A stretch of 64,000 nucleotides of DNA, taken from contig NZ_JAGGLB010000005.1 in NCBI RefSeq assembly GCF_017874215.1, positions 186,001 to 250,000 of the forward strand, written 5' to 3'. Shown piece by piece: positions 24,744-39,253 of the stretch (positions within the stretch are counted from its first letter, which is position 1; the number at the start of each line of letters is the position of its first letter). The notes under the pieces were generated by a model. That model worked only from the letters and a program-made list of their open reading frames with translations, ran no database searches and was not told where the DNA came from. The position numbers were made by a program, and so were the translations under genes. The stretch is from Paenibacillus eucommiae (GTDB taxonomy: Bacteria > Bacillota > Bacilli > Paenibacillales > NBRC-103111).

Positions 24744-26108
24744 TTATAATAAATGTTCTAATTTCACACACATTTCATCTTCACTTTCCATTTTTGACAA
24801 AAGAAATTTTAGCTGCTGTCGAATCGTTACTATCGATTGGACGTTCAAATTCAAATCTTTATGATAGCGAAAGGTTGGAATAATCTCACGATACAGATTA
24901 AAGCGGGAGGGACGGTTCAAGTGATCTCCACTTTTTTGTTGAGCGATTTTTTTGAGGCTCGGAATATTTAATGTCTTATTTCTGATGATCGTTTGTGCTT
25001 TTTCAGAAGTGAGAAACTGCACTAATAAATTTGCCGCCTCTTTATTTTCAGAGTTTTTATTTAGGGCCATGCCAATGCATAACAATAATGTTAGTGGTTC
25101 GGAAAAGAAAGGCAAAGGGGCTATATCATAGTTCAAGGAGGAGTCTCTAAACAGATCCAAACCAAAATAAGAGGTTATGGTCATGGAGATTTTCCCTTGA
25201 AGGAAAAGCATATTAGCATCTGAATTATTTTCCGAAAAGAAAGGGGGAATTAAAGAAGAGTTAAGGATTAAATCACGATAAAATGCGAAGCTCTCCATAA
25301 TCTTCGTACCGTATATCTTATACGTACCTGAAGGCTCCCGCTCAAATTTAATCCCGCTTTGAATCTGAAATATCGGCCAGCGGTTTTCGGATAACGCATG
25401 AAAATATAAGCCATATCGTTCATTGTCCTTGGATAACAAAGAAGCGTAATGCATTAAATCTTTCCAAGTCCAGTCGCTATCCGGCTCTGGCAGACCCGCT
25501 TCTGTAAAGTGATCTTTGTTATAACAAAGTATGATAGGTGAAAAGGTTAGTGGTTGCGCGTAACATGTATCACCCTCGATAAATGGTTCATAAAGGAAAG
25601 GGGATATATCCTGACGAACGGGAAGAGGTTCTAAAAAGTCCAACTCCTCAGTTTCGACGATTTTTTGAAAATCCAAATAATTCAACATGAAAGTATCTAT
25701 TTTGTTGGATTTAATGTGTTTTTTGATGGAAGCATGGTCATAGGGTTCAAATGAAGTTGTATTTACCTCGATATGTGAATAAAGGCTGCTGAATTCTGCA
25801 ATAAGCTCTTCAAGAACTATATTATGATCGGGACTATACCCTAAAGTAATTGTTACTTTTTTTTGGCTGTCTACCTCTTTTACCATACTGCCAACTCTGT
25901 GAATTTTAATAATAAGTCCTTCCTCTTGAAGCATATCCAATCCTTTAGCTACCGACTTGCTGCTCAGACTGTATTGTTCAACCAGTGCATTTTCCGAAGG
26001 CAGGTAAGTGCCAGGGGGGTACTTGTTGGCAATAATATCATCCTTCAATGATTTAACCATTTCCTCTAGACGATTCCTGAACGTTGTGCGGCTTGGTTTG
26101 TTACTCAT
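24744..26108 (-). CDS. GntR-type regulator fused to a solute-binding-protein domain
   Basis: The start is the ATG at 26108, eight bases after AAGGAG; an ATG 18 bases upstream lies before that site. The product has 454 residues. Residues 1-75 are a GntR winged helix (YPPGTYLPSENALVEQYSLS and LQEEGLIIKIHRVGS). From about residue 85 to the end the sequence follows a type 1 sugar-binding protein: VTITLGYSPDHNIVLEELI, TFSPIILCYNKDHFTEAGLP (the usual YNKDLF-like strand), DWTWKDLMHYASLLS and KEAANLLVQFLTSEKAQ. There is no signal peptide or membrane segment between, so the binding domain must read an intracellular sugar. It is divergent from the heparinase-like gene and upstream of the transporter operon. 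Confidence 0.88.
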   Translation of the reverse strand: MSNKPSRTTFRNRLEEMVKSLKDDIIANKYPPGTYLPSENALVEQYSLSSKSVAKGLDMLQEEGLIIKIHRVGSMVKEVDSQKKVTITLGYSPDHNIVLEELIAEFSSLYSHIEVNTTSFEPYDHASIKKHIKSNKIDTFMLNYLDFQKIVETEELDFLEPLPVRQDISPFLYEPFIEGDTCYAQPLTFSPIILCYNKDHFTEAGLPEPDSDWTWKDLMHYASLLSKDNERYGLYFHALSENRWPIFQIQSGIKFEREPSGTYKIYGTKIMESFAFYRDLILNSSLIPPFFSENNSDANMLFLQGKISMTITSYFGLDLFRDSSLNYDIAPLPFFSEPLTLLLCIGMALNKNSENKEAANLLVQFLTSEKAQTIIRNKTLNIPSLKKIAQQKSGDHLNRPSRFNLYREIIPTFRYHKDLNLNVQSIVTIRQQLKFLLSKMESEDEMCVKLEHLL

Positions 26109-26314
26109 ATGAAATCTCCTTAACATAGTAATCCAATCAAAACATGTTGATGAGCGAGACTATCAATGTCCACCAACAACGATATTAATTCTACCGTATA
26201 TCTTATGTGATTTCAAGCAGGAATGTAGAATCCTTATTATGTCATAGCCTTACTAAGCTCGTATACCAAGTATAAGAGTGTGTTTATTTATTGGATTCAC
26301 ATCGAAACCTTATA

Positions 26315-26343
26315 TTGACAATAGCTGTAGTGTATCTTAATAT
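26315..26343 (+). promoter_or_regulatory. Consensus sigma-A promoter for the heparinase-like gene
   Basis: TTGACA at 26315-26320, a 17-base spacer and TAATAT at 26338-26343 make a near-perfect vegetative promoter. It lies about 290 bases before the start codon, so the transcript has a long leader containing the TACTGTA inverted repeat. Apart from these elements the 26.1-26.6 kb gap has no gene I can support. Confidence 0.7.
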
Positions 26344-26429
26344 GTACTGTAGATAGGATGTAGTAACTCGAAAAGGGACTGGTTGTTGCATGGTTTGTGC
26401 AGCGCGATGATCTTTTTTATATGTCAATA

Positions 26430-26455
26430 TACTGTAGTAAATCGCTATTACAGTA
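26430..26455. promoter_or_regulatory. TACTGTA...TACAGTA inverted repeat, operator candidate
   Basis: Perfect 7-base arms at 26430-26436 and 26449-26455 are separated by 12 bases. Related words occur in the same gap (GTACTGTAGA at 26344-26353 and GCTGTAGTGT near 26324). Sitting between the divergent GntR-fusion and heparinase-like genes, they could be its binding sites. Confidence 0.4.
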
Positions 26456-26607
26456 CGAGAAAATTAATATCGCGATATTGAAAGCGGATTCATTTTGTTT
26501 TCAGGTAAATTAGCCAGTTGGATGACGAAATGAAGAAAGCAGTGTATGAGAGGAGGGATTCATATGTGACGCCAGAGCCGGCAGTCAAGGCATAAAGCAA
26601 TGTATGA

Positions 26608-32391
<5,784 letters not shown>

Positions 32392-32464
32392 GTATTTGTG
32401 CAAACGTTACAACGATCTATCTTGAGCAGGGAAATATGAAAGAGTTGTCCATTAGAATTAGGGC

Positions 32465-32499
32465 GGGAAGCCGTTGTCTTGAATAACGGCTTTCCCTTT
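32465..32499 (+). terminator. Terminator after the heparinase-like gene
   Basis: GGGAAGCCGTT pairs with AACGGCTTTCCC (one G-T pair) around a nine-base loop, followed by TTTCC. It lies about 75 bp after the stop, before the DegT gene, so that gene may rely on read-through or its own promoter. Confidence 0.75.
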
Positions 32500-32529
32500 C
32501 CATAATCGGAAAATAAGGGAGTACGTGCA

Positions 32530-33768
32530 ATGAGCATAGAGAAGCTGGCCATTTTTGGTGGCTCCCCCGTAAAAACAATGCCATTTGGCACTGGAAAACG
32601 TTTTGGCGAGGAGGAAGCCAAGGAAGTATTGGAAGCACTTGAACAGAATACACTGTTCTATCATTTTGGCAGCAAGGTCAAACAATTTTTGGCTGATTTT
32701 AACGCGATTTACAATTTGCAATACAGTGTCGCAACCTCATCCGGTACAGCAGCCATTCATGTAGCGTTAGGAGCTGCGGGGATAACCGTAGGCGATGAAG
32801 TGATTACGAGTCCGGTTACAGACCAGGGTACCTTGATCGGAATTTTATATCAAAATGCAATACCGGTGTTTGCAGATCTGGATCCGCATACCTACAATAT
32901 GGACCCGATATCGATTGAGTCCAGGATTGCCGGACGCACCAAGGCGATCCTTGTCGTTCATCTCGCCGGAAATCCGGCCGATATGGACAGGATTATGGAC
33001 ATTGCAAGAAGGTATAAGCTGAAAGTTATTGAGGATTGCGCCCAAAGCTATTTAACGGCTTATAAAGGCAGATATGTGGGGACCTTTGGAGATTACGGGT
33101 GCTTCAGCACCAACGATTTTAAACATATTTCTACCGGGGATGGCGGGATTGTAACCGTAAATTCCGGTGAGCAGGCTGATTATTATACGACACATGCGTT
33201 TGCAGATAAAAACTACCATCGCTTCGGCGGCATGGTATCGCGGGATATAAGCAGCTTGGCGCCAAATTATCGGATGACGGAGCTTCAAGGTGCTGTCGGT
33301 ATCGCCCAATTGAAAAAGCTTCATTGGATTTGCGGGCAAAGAGAGCGGTATGGAGAGACGATAACGGCAGGCATACAAGGACTTCCGGGGATTGCTGCGC
33401 CGAAAATAACGGAAGGCGGTAAAAGCACCTATTGGTTCTACTTAATGCTTATCAAAGAGGAGGAGCTCACCTGTACGAGGGATGCATTCAGCCAGGCGCT
33501 GGAGAAAGAAGGCATTCCGAATGCGCCGGGCTATATTGCGGAAGCCGTTTATATGAACCGGTTGTTCCAGCATCGAACCGCCTATTCCGGAAGCCACTTC
33601 CCGTTTGATATTACGGGAATTACTTATAGTGAAGGCCTGTGTCCGGTTGCGGAAGAGATTTTGCGGACTTCTATTTATTTGAACATCAGCGAATTTTACA
33701 CAGAGCAGGATATCAGCGAGATGATTGCCGGGATCCGGAAGGTGGCTTTGTATTACCAGAACATATAA
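32530..33768 (+). CDS. DegT/DnrJ/EryC1/StrS-family PLP aminotransferase (second of two)
   Basis: The product has 412 residues. SSGTAAIHVALGAAG near residue 70 binds the PLP phosphate, VIEDCAQSYLTAYKG carries the pyridine-contacting Asp, and Lys198 in STNDFKHISTGDGG is the expected internal aldimine lysine. AAGGGAG precedes the ATG by eight bases. It matches the aminotransferase at 3620-4954 in its N-terminus and in the PADMD...IARRYKLKVIED block, so the two are paralogues in different sugar clusters. It is followed by a NodB-like gene 36 bp later, pointing to joint processing of an amino- or N-acetyl-sugar. Confidence 0.88.
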   Translation: MSIEKLAIFGGSPVKTMPFGTGKRFGEEEAKEVLEALEQNTLFYHFGSKVKQFLADFNAIYNLQYSVATSSGTAAIHVALGAAGITVGDEVITSPVTDQGTLIGILYQNAIPVFADLDPHTYNMDPISIESRIAGRTKAILVVHLAGNPADMDRIMDIARRYKLKVIEDCAQSYLTAYKGRYVGTFGDYGCFSTNDFKHISTGDGGIVTVNSGEQADYYTTHAFADKNYHRFGGMVSRDISSLAPNYRMTELQGAVGIAQLKKLHWICGQRERYGETITAGIQGLPGIAAPKITEGGKSTYWFYLMLIKEEELTCTRDAFSQALEKEGIPNAPGYIAEAVYMNRLFQHRTAYSGSHFPFDITGITYSEGLCPVAEEILRTSIYLNISEFYTEQDISEMIAGIRKVALYYQNI

Positions 33769-33804
33769 AAGAGAGCTTTCGAGTCTGGAGAGGAAGTATA
33801 CAGC

Positions 33805-35496
33805 ATGCAAATAGCAAGAGTTGCTGTCTTATTTGATGAAAGGTATGCCGGGCGATATTGGCTTTATGGCCTGAATACTTTTGAAGCCTATATCGCTGAA
33901 ATTTTATCTCATGCCGGTATACCGTACGATCAGCTGGATGATGTGAATCAGCTTGAACGGAGCCGGTTCGATGTAGTGATCGTTGCCTTCGTAGAGGAGA
34001 CGGAGCATACGGCGAGCCTGCTTTGGCGATTCGCGGAGCATGGCGGTATCGTCATTTCATACGCCGGATTAAGCCATATGAGAAAGCGGCTGGGCTGCAG
34101 CGAGAAAACACAGCTCACTTATGGCTATGCCAGCTTGCCGGCGAATGCGGAGCCAGCGGATTCGAAGCCGCTGCGTTTCCTGCAGGCAAGGCCATGGCTG
34201 ATTACCGGGGAGCAAGCTATGGAGGTGGCGGAAGTCGGCGTCCTGCACAAGGATCGGCCGGATGGCGGTCAGATCGGAGCCCCCTTGCTGCAGTTCAAAG
34301 TCGGAAGCGGCTGGATTGACCGTTGGTCTGTCAATATTCCTTATACAGTTGTAGGTTTTCAGCAGGGAACAAAGCCGGTTTTTGCCGATGGAATCCCCGC
34401 GCCGGATCGAACTGGTGATATTGATGAAGGGATTCTGAAAGCAGATGATGGCTGCGAGATGGATTGGGAGCTGGATCGCCTGTTCACGGAAACCGGGATG
34501 CCTTATTATGCTTACCCGTATGCCGATTTATGGCGGGAGGCGGCGATTAGCCATCTGCTGCAGCGGGTGGTTGGCGCAGGTTTGACTCTTCCTTTTGTTG
34601 ACTATTGGCCTGAAGGCATTCACGCCGTGGCGCTAATTTCCCATGATAGCGACGGCAACGAGGAGGCGCAGGCGGAAAAGCTGCTGGAACTGTTAAAGGA
34701 GTGCCAAATCCACACCACCTGGTGCATGCTGGAGCCGGGTTATCGTGACGAGATCTACACGAGAGTGAACGCGGAAGGGCATGAGCTTGCTTTTCACTAC
34801 AATGCGCTTGACTTGGACAACGGCTTTTGGGATGAGGCGGAGTTTAACCGCCAGTTAAACGGGCTGAAAGAGTCGGCCCCAATCACCGAAGTTTGCTCCA
34901 ATAAAAATCATTACACCCGTTTCGAGGCTTGGGGCGACCTGTTTGCGTGGTGTGAGCGGGCCGGTATAGCCTGCGATCAGACCCGGGGACCAAGCAAAAA
35001 AGGCAATGTCGGTTTTTTGTTCGGCACCTGTCATCCCTATTTTCCGATAACCTGGGGCAGCGATCAGAATCGGCTGTATGATGTGCTGGAATTGGGCTTT
35101 CTGACACAGGATCTTGAGCTTCCTTATCTCGCTGACTCTAGCGTCGTCAAGCCGTTCCTGGATCAGGCGTACCGCGTGCAAGGAGTAGCCCACTTTTTGT
35201 TTCATCAGCAATATATGGGTGAGCCTAAAGTAACCGCCGCTCTGCGTAATCTCGTGACAGAAGCGAGGAAACAAGGGTTTGTATTCTGGACGAGCAAGCA
35301 GATTAACGACTGGGAAAGAGCCAGAAGAACAGTGAAGATGGATGGTATAAACGATCAGGGTGAGGTGAAGCTTTCGGGTGACCCTGCGGCTCAAGGAGCC
35401 GTTGTTTGGATTCCTGTTGTACATATGGATGGCAGCAATGTGCAAAGCCAGAGCAAATTCGGTGTTAACTGTGTGAAACAGCTATTTGGAGAATGA
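33805..35496 (+). CDS. NodB-like polysaccharide deacetylase with novel N-terminal half
   Basis: The product has 563 residues. Residues 1-260 show a flavodoxin- or GATase-like alternating pattern (MQIARVAVLFDERYAG, VVIVAFVEETEHT, GGIVISYAGLSHM) but no family I can name. Residues 270-480 look like a NodB barrel: VALISHDSDGNEEAQ carries a His-Asp motif, TTWCMLEPGYRDEI the next strand, and AEGHELAFHYNALDLD the second metal-binding His region. There is no signal peptide, so unlike most deacetylases it would be cytoplasmic. AGAGGAAG precedes the ATG. A terminator follows at 35611. Function as a sugar N-deacetylase is an inference from the fold. Confidence 0.65.
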   Translation: MQIARVAVLFDERYAGRYWLYGLNTFEAYIAEILSHAGIPYDQLDDVNQLERSRFDVVIVAFVEETEHTASLLWRFAEHGGIVISYAGLSHMRKRLGCSEKTQLTYGYASLPANAEPADSKPLRFLQARPWLITGEQAMEVAEVGVLHKDRPDGGQIGAPLLQFKVGSGWIDRWSVNIPYTVVGFQQGTKPVFADGIPAPDRTGDIDEGILKADDGCEMDWELDRLFTETGMPYYAYPYADLWREAAISHLLQRVVGAGLTLPFVDYWPEGIHAVALISHDSDGNEEAQAEKLLELLKECQIHTTWCMLEPGYRDEIYTRVNAEGHELAFHYNALDLDNGFWDEAEFNRQLNGLKESAPITEVCSNKNHYTRFEAWGDLFAWCERAGIACDQTRGPSKKGNVGFLFGTCHPYFPITWGSDQNRLYDVLELGFLTQDLELPYLADSSVVKPFLDQAYRVQGVAHFLFHQQYMGEPKVTAALRNLVTEARKQGFVFWTSKQINDWERARRTVKMDGINDQGEVKLSGDPAAQGAVVWIPVVHMDGSNVQSQSKFGVNCVKQLFGE

Positions 35497-35610
35497 ACAA
35501 AATGACACAGTTGGTGTTCATCTTTTAAAGCGCGAGATAATTCTTTTACGCAGTAATACCCTGCTGAGCTCTGTTGAAAGTGCATAGTTGTAAAAAGATA
35601 GAATAGGCCC

Positions 35611-35643
35611 TAGGCCCATGCGTGAGCTGCGTGGGTCTATTTT
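35611..35643 (+). terminator. Terminator after the NodB-like gene
   Basis: TAGGCCCATGC pairs with GCGTGGGTCTA (two G-T pairs) around a seven-base loop, followed by TTTTG. The rest of 35644-35840 holds the repeat box and -10 described separately. Confidence 0.75.
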
Positions 35644-35693
35644 GTCGTGTAAGGGAAGCATAACGCGGTTTCTCCCTACTTATTTATACTTTT

Positions 35694-35736
35694 TTTAGAA
35701 TTGATTTAGAGAAGGTTTAGACTTGGGAGTTATGAT
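35694..35736 (+). promoter_or_regulatory. Three TTTAGA direct repeats at 11-bp spacing plus -10 box
   Basis: TTTAGA occurs at 35694, 35705 and 35716, exactly 11 bases apart, the spacing of binding sites for OmpR/PhoB-type regulators on one face of the helix. TATGAT at 35731-35736 follows as a possible -10 without a normal -35. The site lies 110 bases before a kinase/OmpR-type pair, suggesting autoregulation. Confidence 0.6.
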
Positions 35737-35845
35737 GAAAAAGAAGAGGCTTCGGCCAGTTTTGTTTTGGAGGTGAAGGTATCAAGGATTTTGCGGCCGA
35801 TTAGCTATCAGAGGTGTATAAGGATTGCCCTGAGGAGAAATGTCT

Positions 35846-37315
35846 ATGTCCATAAAGACGAGATTGCTGTTATCCTATATGGCCATGACCATCATACCTG
35901 CCATCTTATGCGTGTTGACCGCAGTCGCGCTTTTCCCGGTATTGATGAAGGATAAAGCCGATGACGGGGGCCGGAAGGGGGTGCCAGTCTTCTGGGCTGC
36001 GTCTTCAGAACGGGAAGAACTGATAGCCGGAATAAAGTTTATGGCACGGGAAGATCCCACACGGTTCACGGACATCCATTTTTTGCAGAAAACGGATAAG
36101 CAATTAAATGATCTCAAAGCAGGACTCGTTGTTAGACTCGATAACCGGATCACTTTCGCCTCTTCTTATGTGAATAGTTCCGATCTTGATACCCAGCTTG
36201 AAAGGAAAACGGCGGATCAAGGGCAGAACCATTGGGGAGGCGTTAAAATCAACGATCGTTTCTCAGTGGTCCAGTATGATATTTCCATTAGCGGTCAACA
36301 CACAGGTAAGGTGTATGTGCTTTCGGATGCGAGTCTGTTCAAAAGCGCAAGAATTTTTTTTCCGCTCATCCTTTTGTCACTGCTGGCTGCCGTTGGGCTC
36401 ACCAATGGAATTCTGACTTATTTGGTTTCCCGTAATCTGATTAAACCTCTGTATGCTCTGAAGCATGCCGCAGAGCAAATCAAAGCCGGGGATCTGGAGC
36501 ATAAGGTGAATCTGAATCGTAAAGACGAGATCGGGGATCTGGGTGCTGCATTTGAGGGGATGCGTGTCAGGCTGAACGAGTCGATCCATCTCCAGCTTCA
36601 GTATGAGGAGAACCGCAAGGAACTGATATCCAACATTTCCCATGACCTGAAAACACCGATTACCGGTATTAAAGCATGTGTAGAGGGCATTCAGGACGGC
36701 ATTGCGCCTATAGGTCCGAAGCGGGATAAATATATGGCCATGATTGCCAAAAAAACAGAAGAAATGGATCGCTTAATCGAGGAGCTGTTCTTATTTTCCA
36801 AGCTCGATTTGAAACGGCTGCCCTTTAACTTGGAACCAACGGATCTTGCTGCTTATTTACATGATTGTGTTGAAGAACTGCGGCTTGATCCCCGAATAAC
36901 GGGGATACCGCTGACGTTCTCTTATTCCGGAGCCGGACCGCTTCCCGTTACAGCCGACCGCGAAAAGCTGCATAGAGTGATTATGAATATAATCAATAAC
37001 AGTTTGAACTATATGGATAAGGCACAGAAGGAAATCAGAATCGAATTAATCGACAGCCATGCTGCGGCAACCGTCATCATCCGGGACAACGGGGCGGGCA
37101 TTGAAGGAGCGGCGCTTCCTTATATTTTCGACCGTTTCTACAGGGCCGAGCCCTCGAGAAGTAAAGCTACGGGAGGCAGCGGACTGGGCCTTGCGATTGT
37201 CAAACAAATCATCGAAGGGCAGGGTGGGCATGTGTGGGCTGAAAGTCAAGTAGGAGAAGGCACGGGCATTTATTTTACATTGAGAAAAATAGGTAATGGC
37301 GGTGGGTCTTCATGA
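35846..37315 (+). CDS. OmpR-system sensor histidine kinase
   Basis: The start is the ATG at 35846, eight bases after GAGGAG; an ATG six bases earlier is too close. The product has 489 residues. Membrane segment 1 is at about 8-30, followed by an extracytoplasmic domain of roughly 130 residues and membrane segment 2 at about 173-197. A HAMP domain (LIKPLYALKHAAEQIKAGDL) is next, then the H box ISNISHDLKTPITGIKA, the N box IMNIINNSLNYMD, and the G boxes DNGAGIEGAALPYIFDRFYR and GGSGLGLAIVKQI. It overlaps the regulator gene by four bases (ATGA). The signal sensed is unknown. Confidence 0.92.
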   Translation: MSIKTRLLLSYMAMTIIPAILCVLTAVALFPVLMKDKADDGGRKGVPVFWAASSEREELIAGIKFMAREDPTRFTDIHFLQKTDKQLNDLKAGLVVRLDNRITFASSYVNSSDLDTQLERKTADQGQNHWGGVKINDRFSVVQYDISISGQHTGKVYVLSDASLFKSARIFFPLILLSLLAAVGLTNGILTYLVSRNLIKPLYALKHAAEQIKAGDLEHKVNLNRKDEIGDLGAAFEGMRVRLNESIHLQLQYEENRKELISNISHDLKTPITGIKACVEGIQDGIAPIGPKRDKYMAMIAKKTEEMDRLIEELFLFSKLDLKRLPFNLEPTDLAAYLHDCVEELRLDPRITGIPLTFSYSGAGPLPVTADREKLHRVIMNIINNSLNYMDKAQKEIRIELIDSHAAATVIIRDNGAGIEGAALPYIFDRFYRAEPSRSKATGGSGLGLAIVKQIIEGQGGHVWAESQVGEGTGIYFTLRKIGNGGGSS

Positions 37316-38004
37316 AGCGGATACTGATCATTGAGGATGAGCAGGTCATCATGGAAGTGGAAAAGGATTATTTGGAATCTGGCGGCTTTATCGTGGACAC
37401 TGCGGCCAGCGGTGACATTGGCCTTGAGAAAGCAATCGGGGAGGAGTACGACCTGATTATTCTGGATCTCATGCTGCCACACACGGACGGATTCGAGATC
37501 TGCAAGCAGGTTCGTAGGGTAAAGAATATTCCGATCCTGATGGTTTCCGCCAGAAAGGAGGATATCGATAAAATACGGGGTCTGGGACTGGGTGCAGACG
37601 ATTATATGACCAAGCCGTTCAGTGTGGGCGAGCTTGTTGCCAGGGTGAAAGCGCATCTTGCCCGTTACGACCGCTTAATCAACGATAATCAGTTGAAGCA
37701 TAGGGACGAAATCAGATTGCGCGGCATATGCATCGATAAACGGTCAAGGAGGGTGCTCGTGAACGAAATGGAGGTAGCGCTCACGTCGAAGGAGTACGAT
37801 CTGCTGCTTTTCCTGGCGCTGAATCCGAATCGGGTGTTCAGCAAAGATGAACTATTTGCGAAAATTTGGGGGATGGACGCTAATGGCGACACCGCTACCG
37901 TGACCGTATATATCAGCAAATTGCGGGAAAAGGTAGAAGCTTATCCTTCCAATCCGCAGTATATAGAGACCATCTGGGGCGTGGGATACCGCTTTAATCT
38001 ATAA
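37312..38004 (+). CDS. OmpR/PhoB-family response regulator
   Basis: The product has 230 residues. The receiver domain has the acidic Glu-Asp pair at 8-9 (IEDE), phospho-acceptor Asp52 in LIILDLMLPHTDG, and Lys in YMTKPFSVGEL. A winged-helix output domain spans about 130-228 (VALTSKEYDLLLFLALNPNRVFSKDEL, then DTATVTVYISKLREKVE and the closing IWGVGYRF). Its ATG overlaps the kinase stop, so the pair is translationally coupled. The TTTAGA repeats upstream of the pair are probable binding sites. Confidence 0.94.
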   Translation: MKRILIIEDEQVIMEVEKDYLESGGFIVDTAASGDIGLEKAIGEEYDLIILDLMLPHTDGFEICKQVRRVKNIPILMVSARKEDIDKIRGLGLGADDYMTKPFSVGELVARVKAHLARYDRLINDNQLKHRDEIRLRGICIDKRSRRVLVNEMEVALTSKEYDLLLFLALNPNRVFSKDELFAKIWGMDANGDTATVTVYISKLREKVEAYPSNPQYIETIWGVGYRFNL

Positions 38005-38084
38005 ATCTTATAACTCATAACCCATATAACCCATAACTTGTGGCCCAATCGTAAATAAGGGCTCTTAAGTCTACAGGCCGGGAG

Positions 38085-38618
38085 GTGAAGGAGATAGGTA
38101 AACAGAAGCTGAATGCAACCCAAAGGAAGTGGCTGCTGCTCGCTCATCTGTTGTTCTCCGCGATTATGTTCGGGGGAGCGGTTTTTTTTCTAATTTTGAG
38201 CATAACAGCGGCCACTACAAGCGATGAAGGCATACTTAAAGCATGTTATACGGGTATGCACGTATTGGCCAAGACTTCTGTCCGGGCTTCGGCGATCGGT
38301 GCGCTTATTACCGGGATATTGCTTTCCATGCTGACCTCATGGGGGTTATTTAAATATTACTGGATTATGGCCAAAGAAGGCTTAATGATCATCTCGATCC
38401 TGCTGGGGCCAATCAGCATGGAAACTTTGACGCTGAAAGCGGTCACTTTGACATCGGAAGCAGGATTGAGCTCTCTTCATGATCCGGCATTTGCCCTAAA
38501 CAGCGGGCTGCTTTGGAGTGGAATTATTTTACAAATTGTATCTATAGGGAGTATGTTCGTTATTTCGGTATTTAAGCCGTGGGGTCCGCGCAGACCCAAA
38601 TCCCGGTCACAAGCTTAG
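38085..38618 (+). CDS. Small polytopic membrane protein, function unknown
   Basis: The product has 177 residues from the GTG at 38085, which overlaps a GGAGG site; no better start is visible. Four hydrophobic spans are evident at about 18-40, 62-85, 92-110 and 143-165, and the C-terminus is basic. A His (AHLLFSAIMFGG) in the first helix and the general pattern resemble DUF2269-like membrane proteins, but I cannot confirm this. It follows the response regulator by 80 bp and precedes another four-helix protein by 29 bp, so the two may be co-transcribed with, or targets of, the two-component system. Confidence 0.65.
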   Translation: MKEIGKQKLNATQRKWLLLAHLLFSAIMFGGAVFFLILSITAATTSDEGILKACYTGMHVLAKTSVRASAIGALITGILLSMLTSWGLFKYYWIMAKEGLMIISILLGPISMETLTLKAVTLTSEAGLSSLHDPAFALNSGLLWSGIILQIVSIGSMFVISVFKPWGPRRPKSRSQA

Positions 38619-38647
38619 CCAAGCATAGGAGGGAGGGGGTGTAAAGA

Positions 38648-39199
38648 ATGGATAATGAAAAAGGAAGCAGCAGCAATGCCAACAGGAAGGGTGTTGATAG
38701 GATGAGTGCAGATGGGGAAAATACGGAAAGGATGAATACGGATAAGATGAATGCTGATAGAAATAATGCCGATGCCAAGGCAAGTGAGCGAAATAATGGA
38801 TCGGCACGCATCCGCTCGGTACGTTTTGTGTACGGGCTACTGGCTGTAGGTTATCTGATATGTGTAATTGTTCAGGTGTTTTTCGCCGGATTGGGGCTTT
38901 TTGTAGAAAATGGGAATTTAGAGCTGCATCGTGTATTTGCAAATTATTTCGAGTTTGGATCGGTTATCATGTTTATCTTGTCATTTTTCGGTCAAATCCG
39001 CGGCGGACTTCGCTGGCTGCCTCTCGGTTTATTTGCGCTTACCGCTTTGCAGCATATGACCATTCAGAGCTTTACCGGACTTCTCCCGGCGCTTCATACG
39101 GTGGATGCTTTGTTATTGTTTTGGATTTCGCTGCATCTGACGAAACGCTCCTGGTTATGGCTGCTTCTGCGGCAGGACAGGCGAGCAATCAATTTATGA
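38648..39199 (+). CDS. DUF6220-like four-helix membrane protein with charged Met/Asn-rich N-tail
   Basis: The product has 183 residues. Residues 1-55 are hydrophilic with loosely repeated Met-Asn/Ser-x-Asp units (ERMNTDKMNADRNNADAKAS). Four membrane helices follow at about 60-82, 96-114, 120-136 and 140-160. VQVFFAGLG and LHRVFANYFE resemble the DUF6220 family, which is short and four-helical. A start inside the tail, such as the ATG at 38702, would remove part of the repeats, but GGAGGGAGGGG stands before the first ATG. Function unknown. Confidence 0.65.
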   Translation: MDNEKGSSSNANRKGVDRMSADGENTERMNTDKMNADRNNADAKASERNNGSARIRSVRFVYGLLAVGYLICVIVQVFFAGLGLFVENGNLELHRVFANYFEFGSVIMFILSFFGQIRGGLRWLPLGLFALTALQHMTIQSFTGLLPALHTVDALLLFWISLHLTKRSWLWLLLRQDRRAINL

Positions 39200-39253
39200 C
39201 GGAGGGATTAACGGCAGGAGCCGAAGCTGCAGTCGTCCTTTGGCGGCAGACAC

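Noticed and set aside
24744-26108. Reading the GntR fusion as a secreted solute-binding protein
   Set aside because: There is no signal peptide or lipobox, and the protein begins directly with a winged helix.
34855-35445. A 196-codon leftward frame inside the NodB-like gene
   Set aside because: Antisense shadow without ribosome site; the forward frame carries the HDSDG and HELAFHY motifs.
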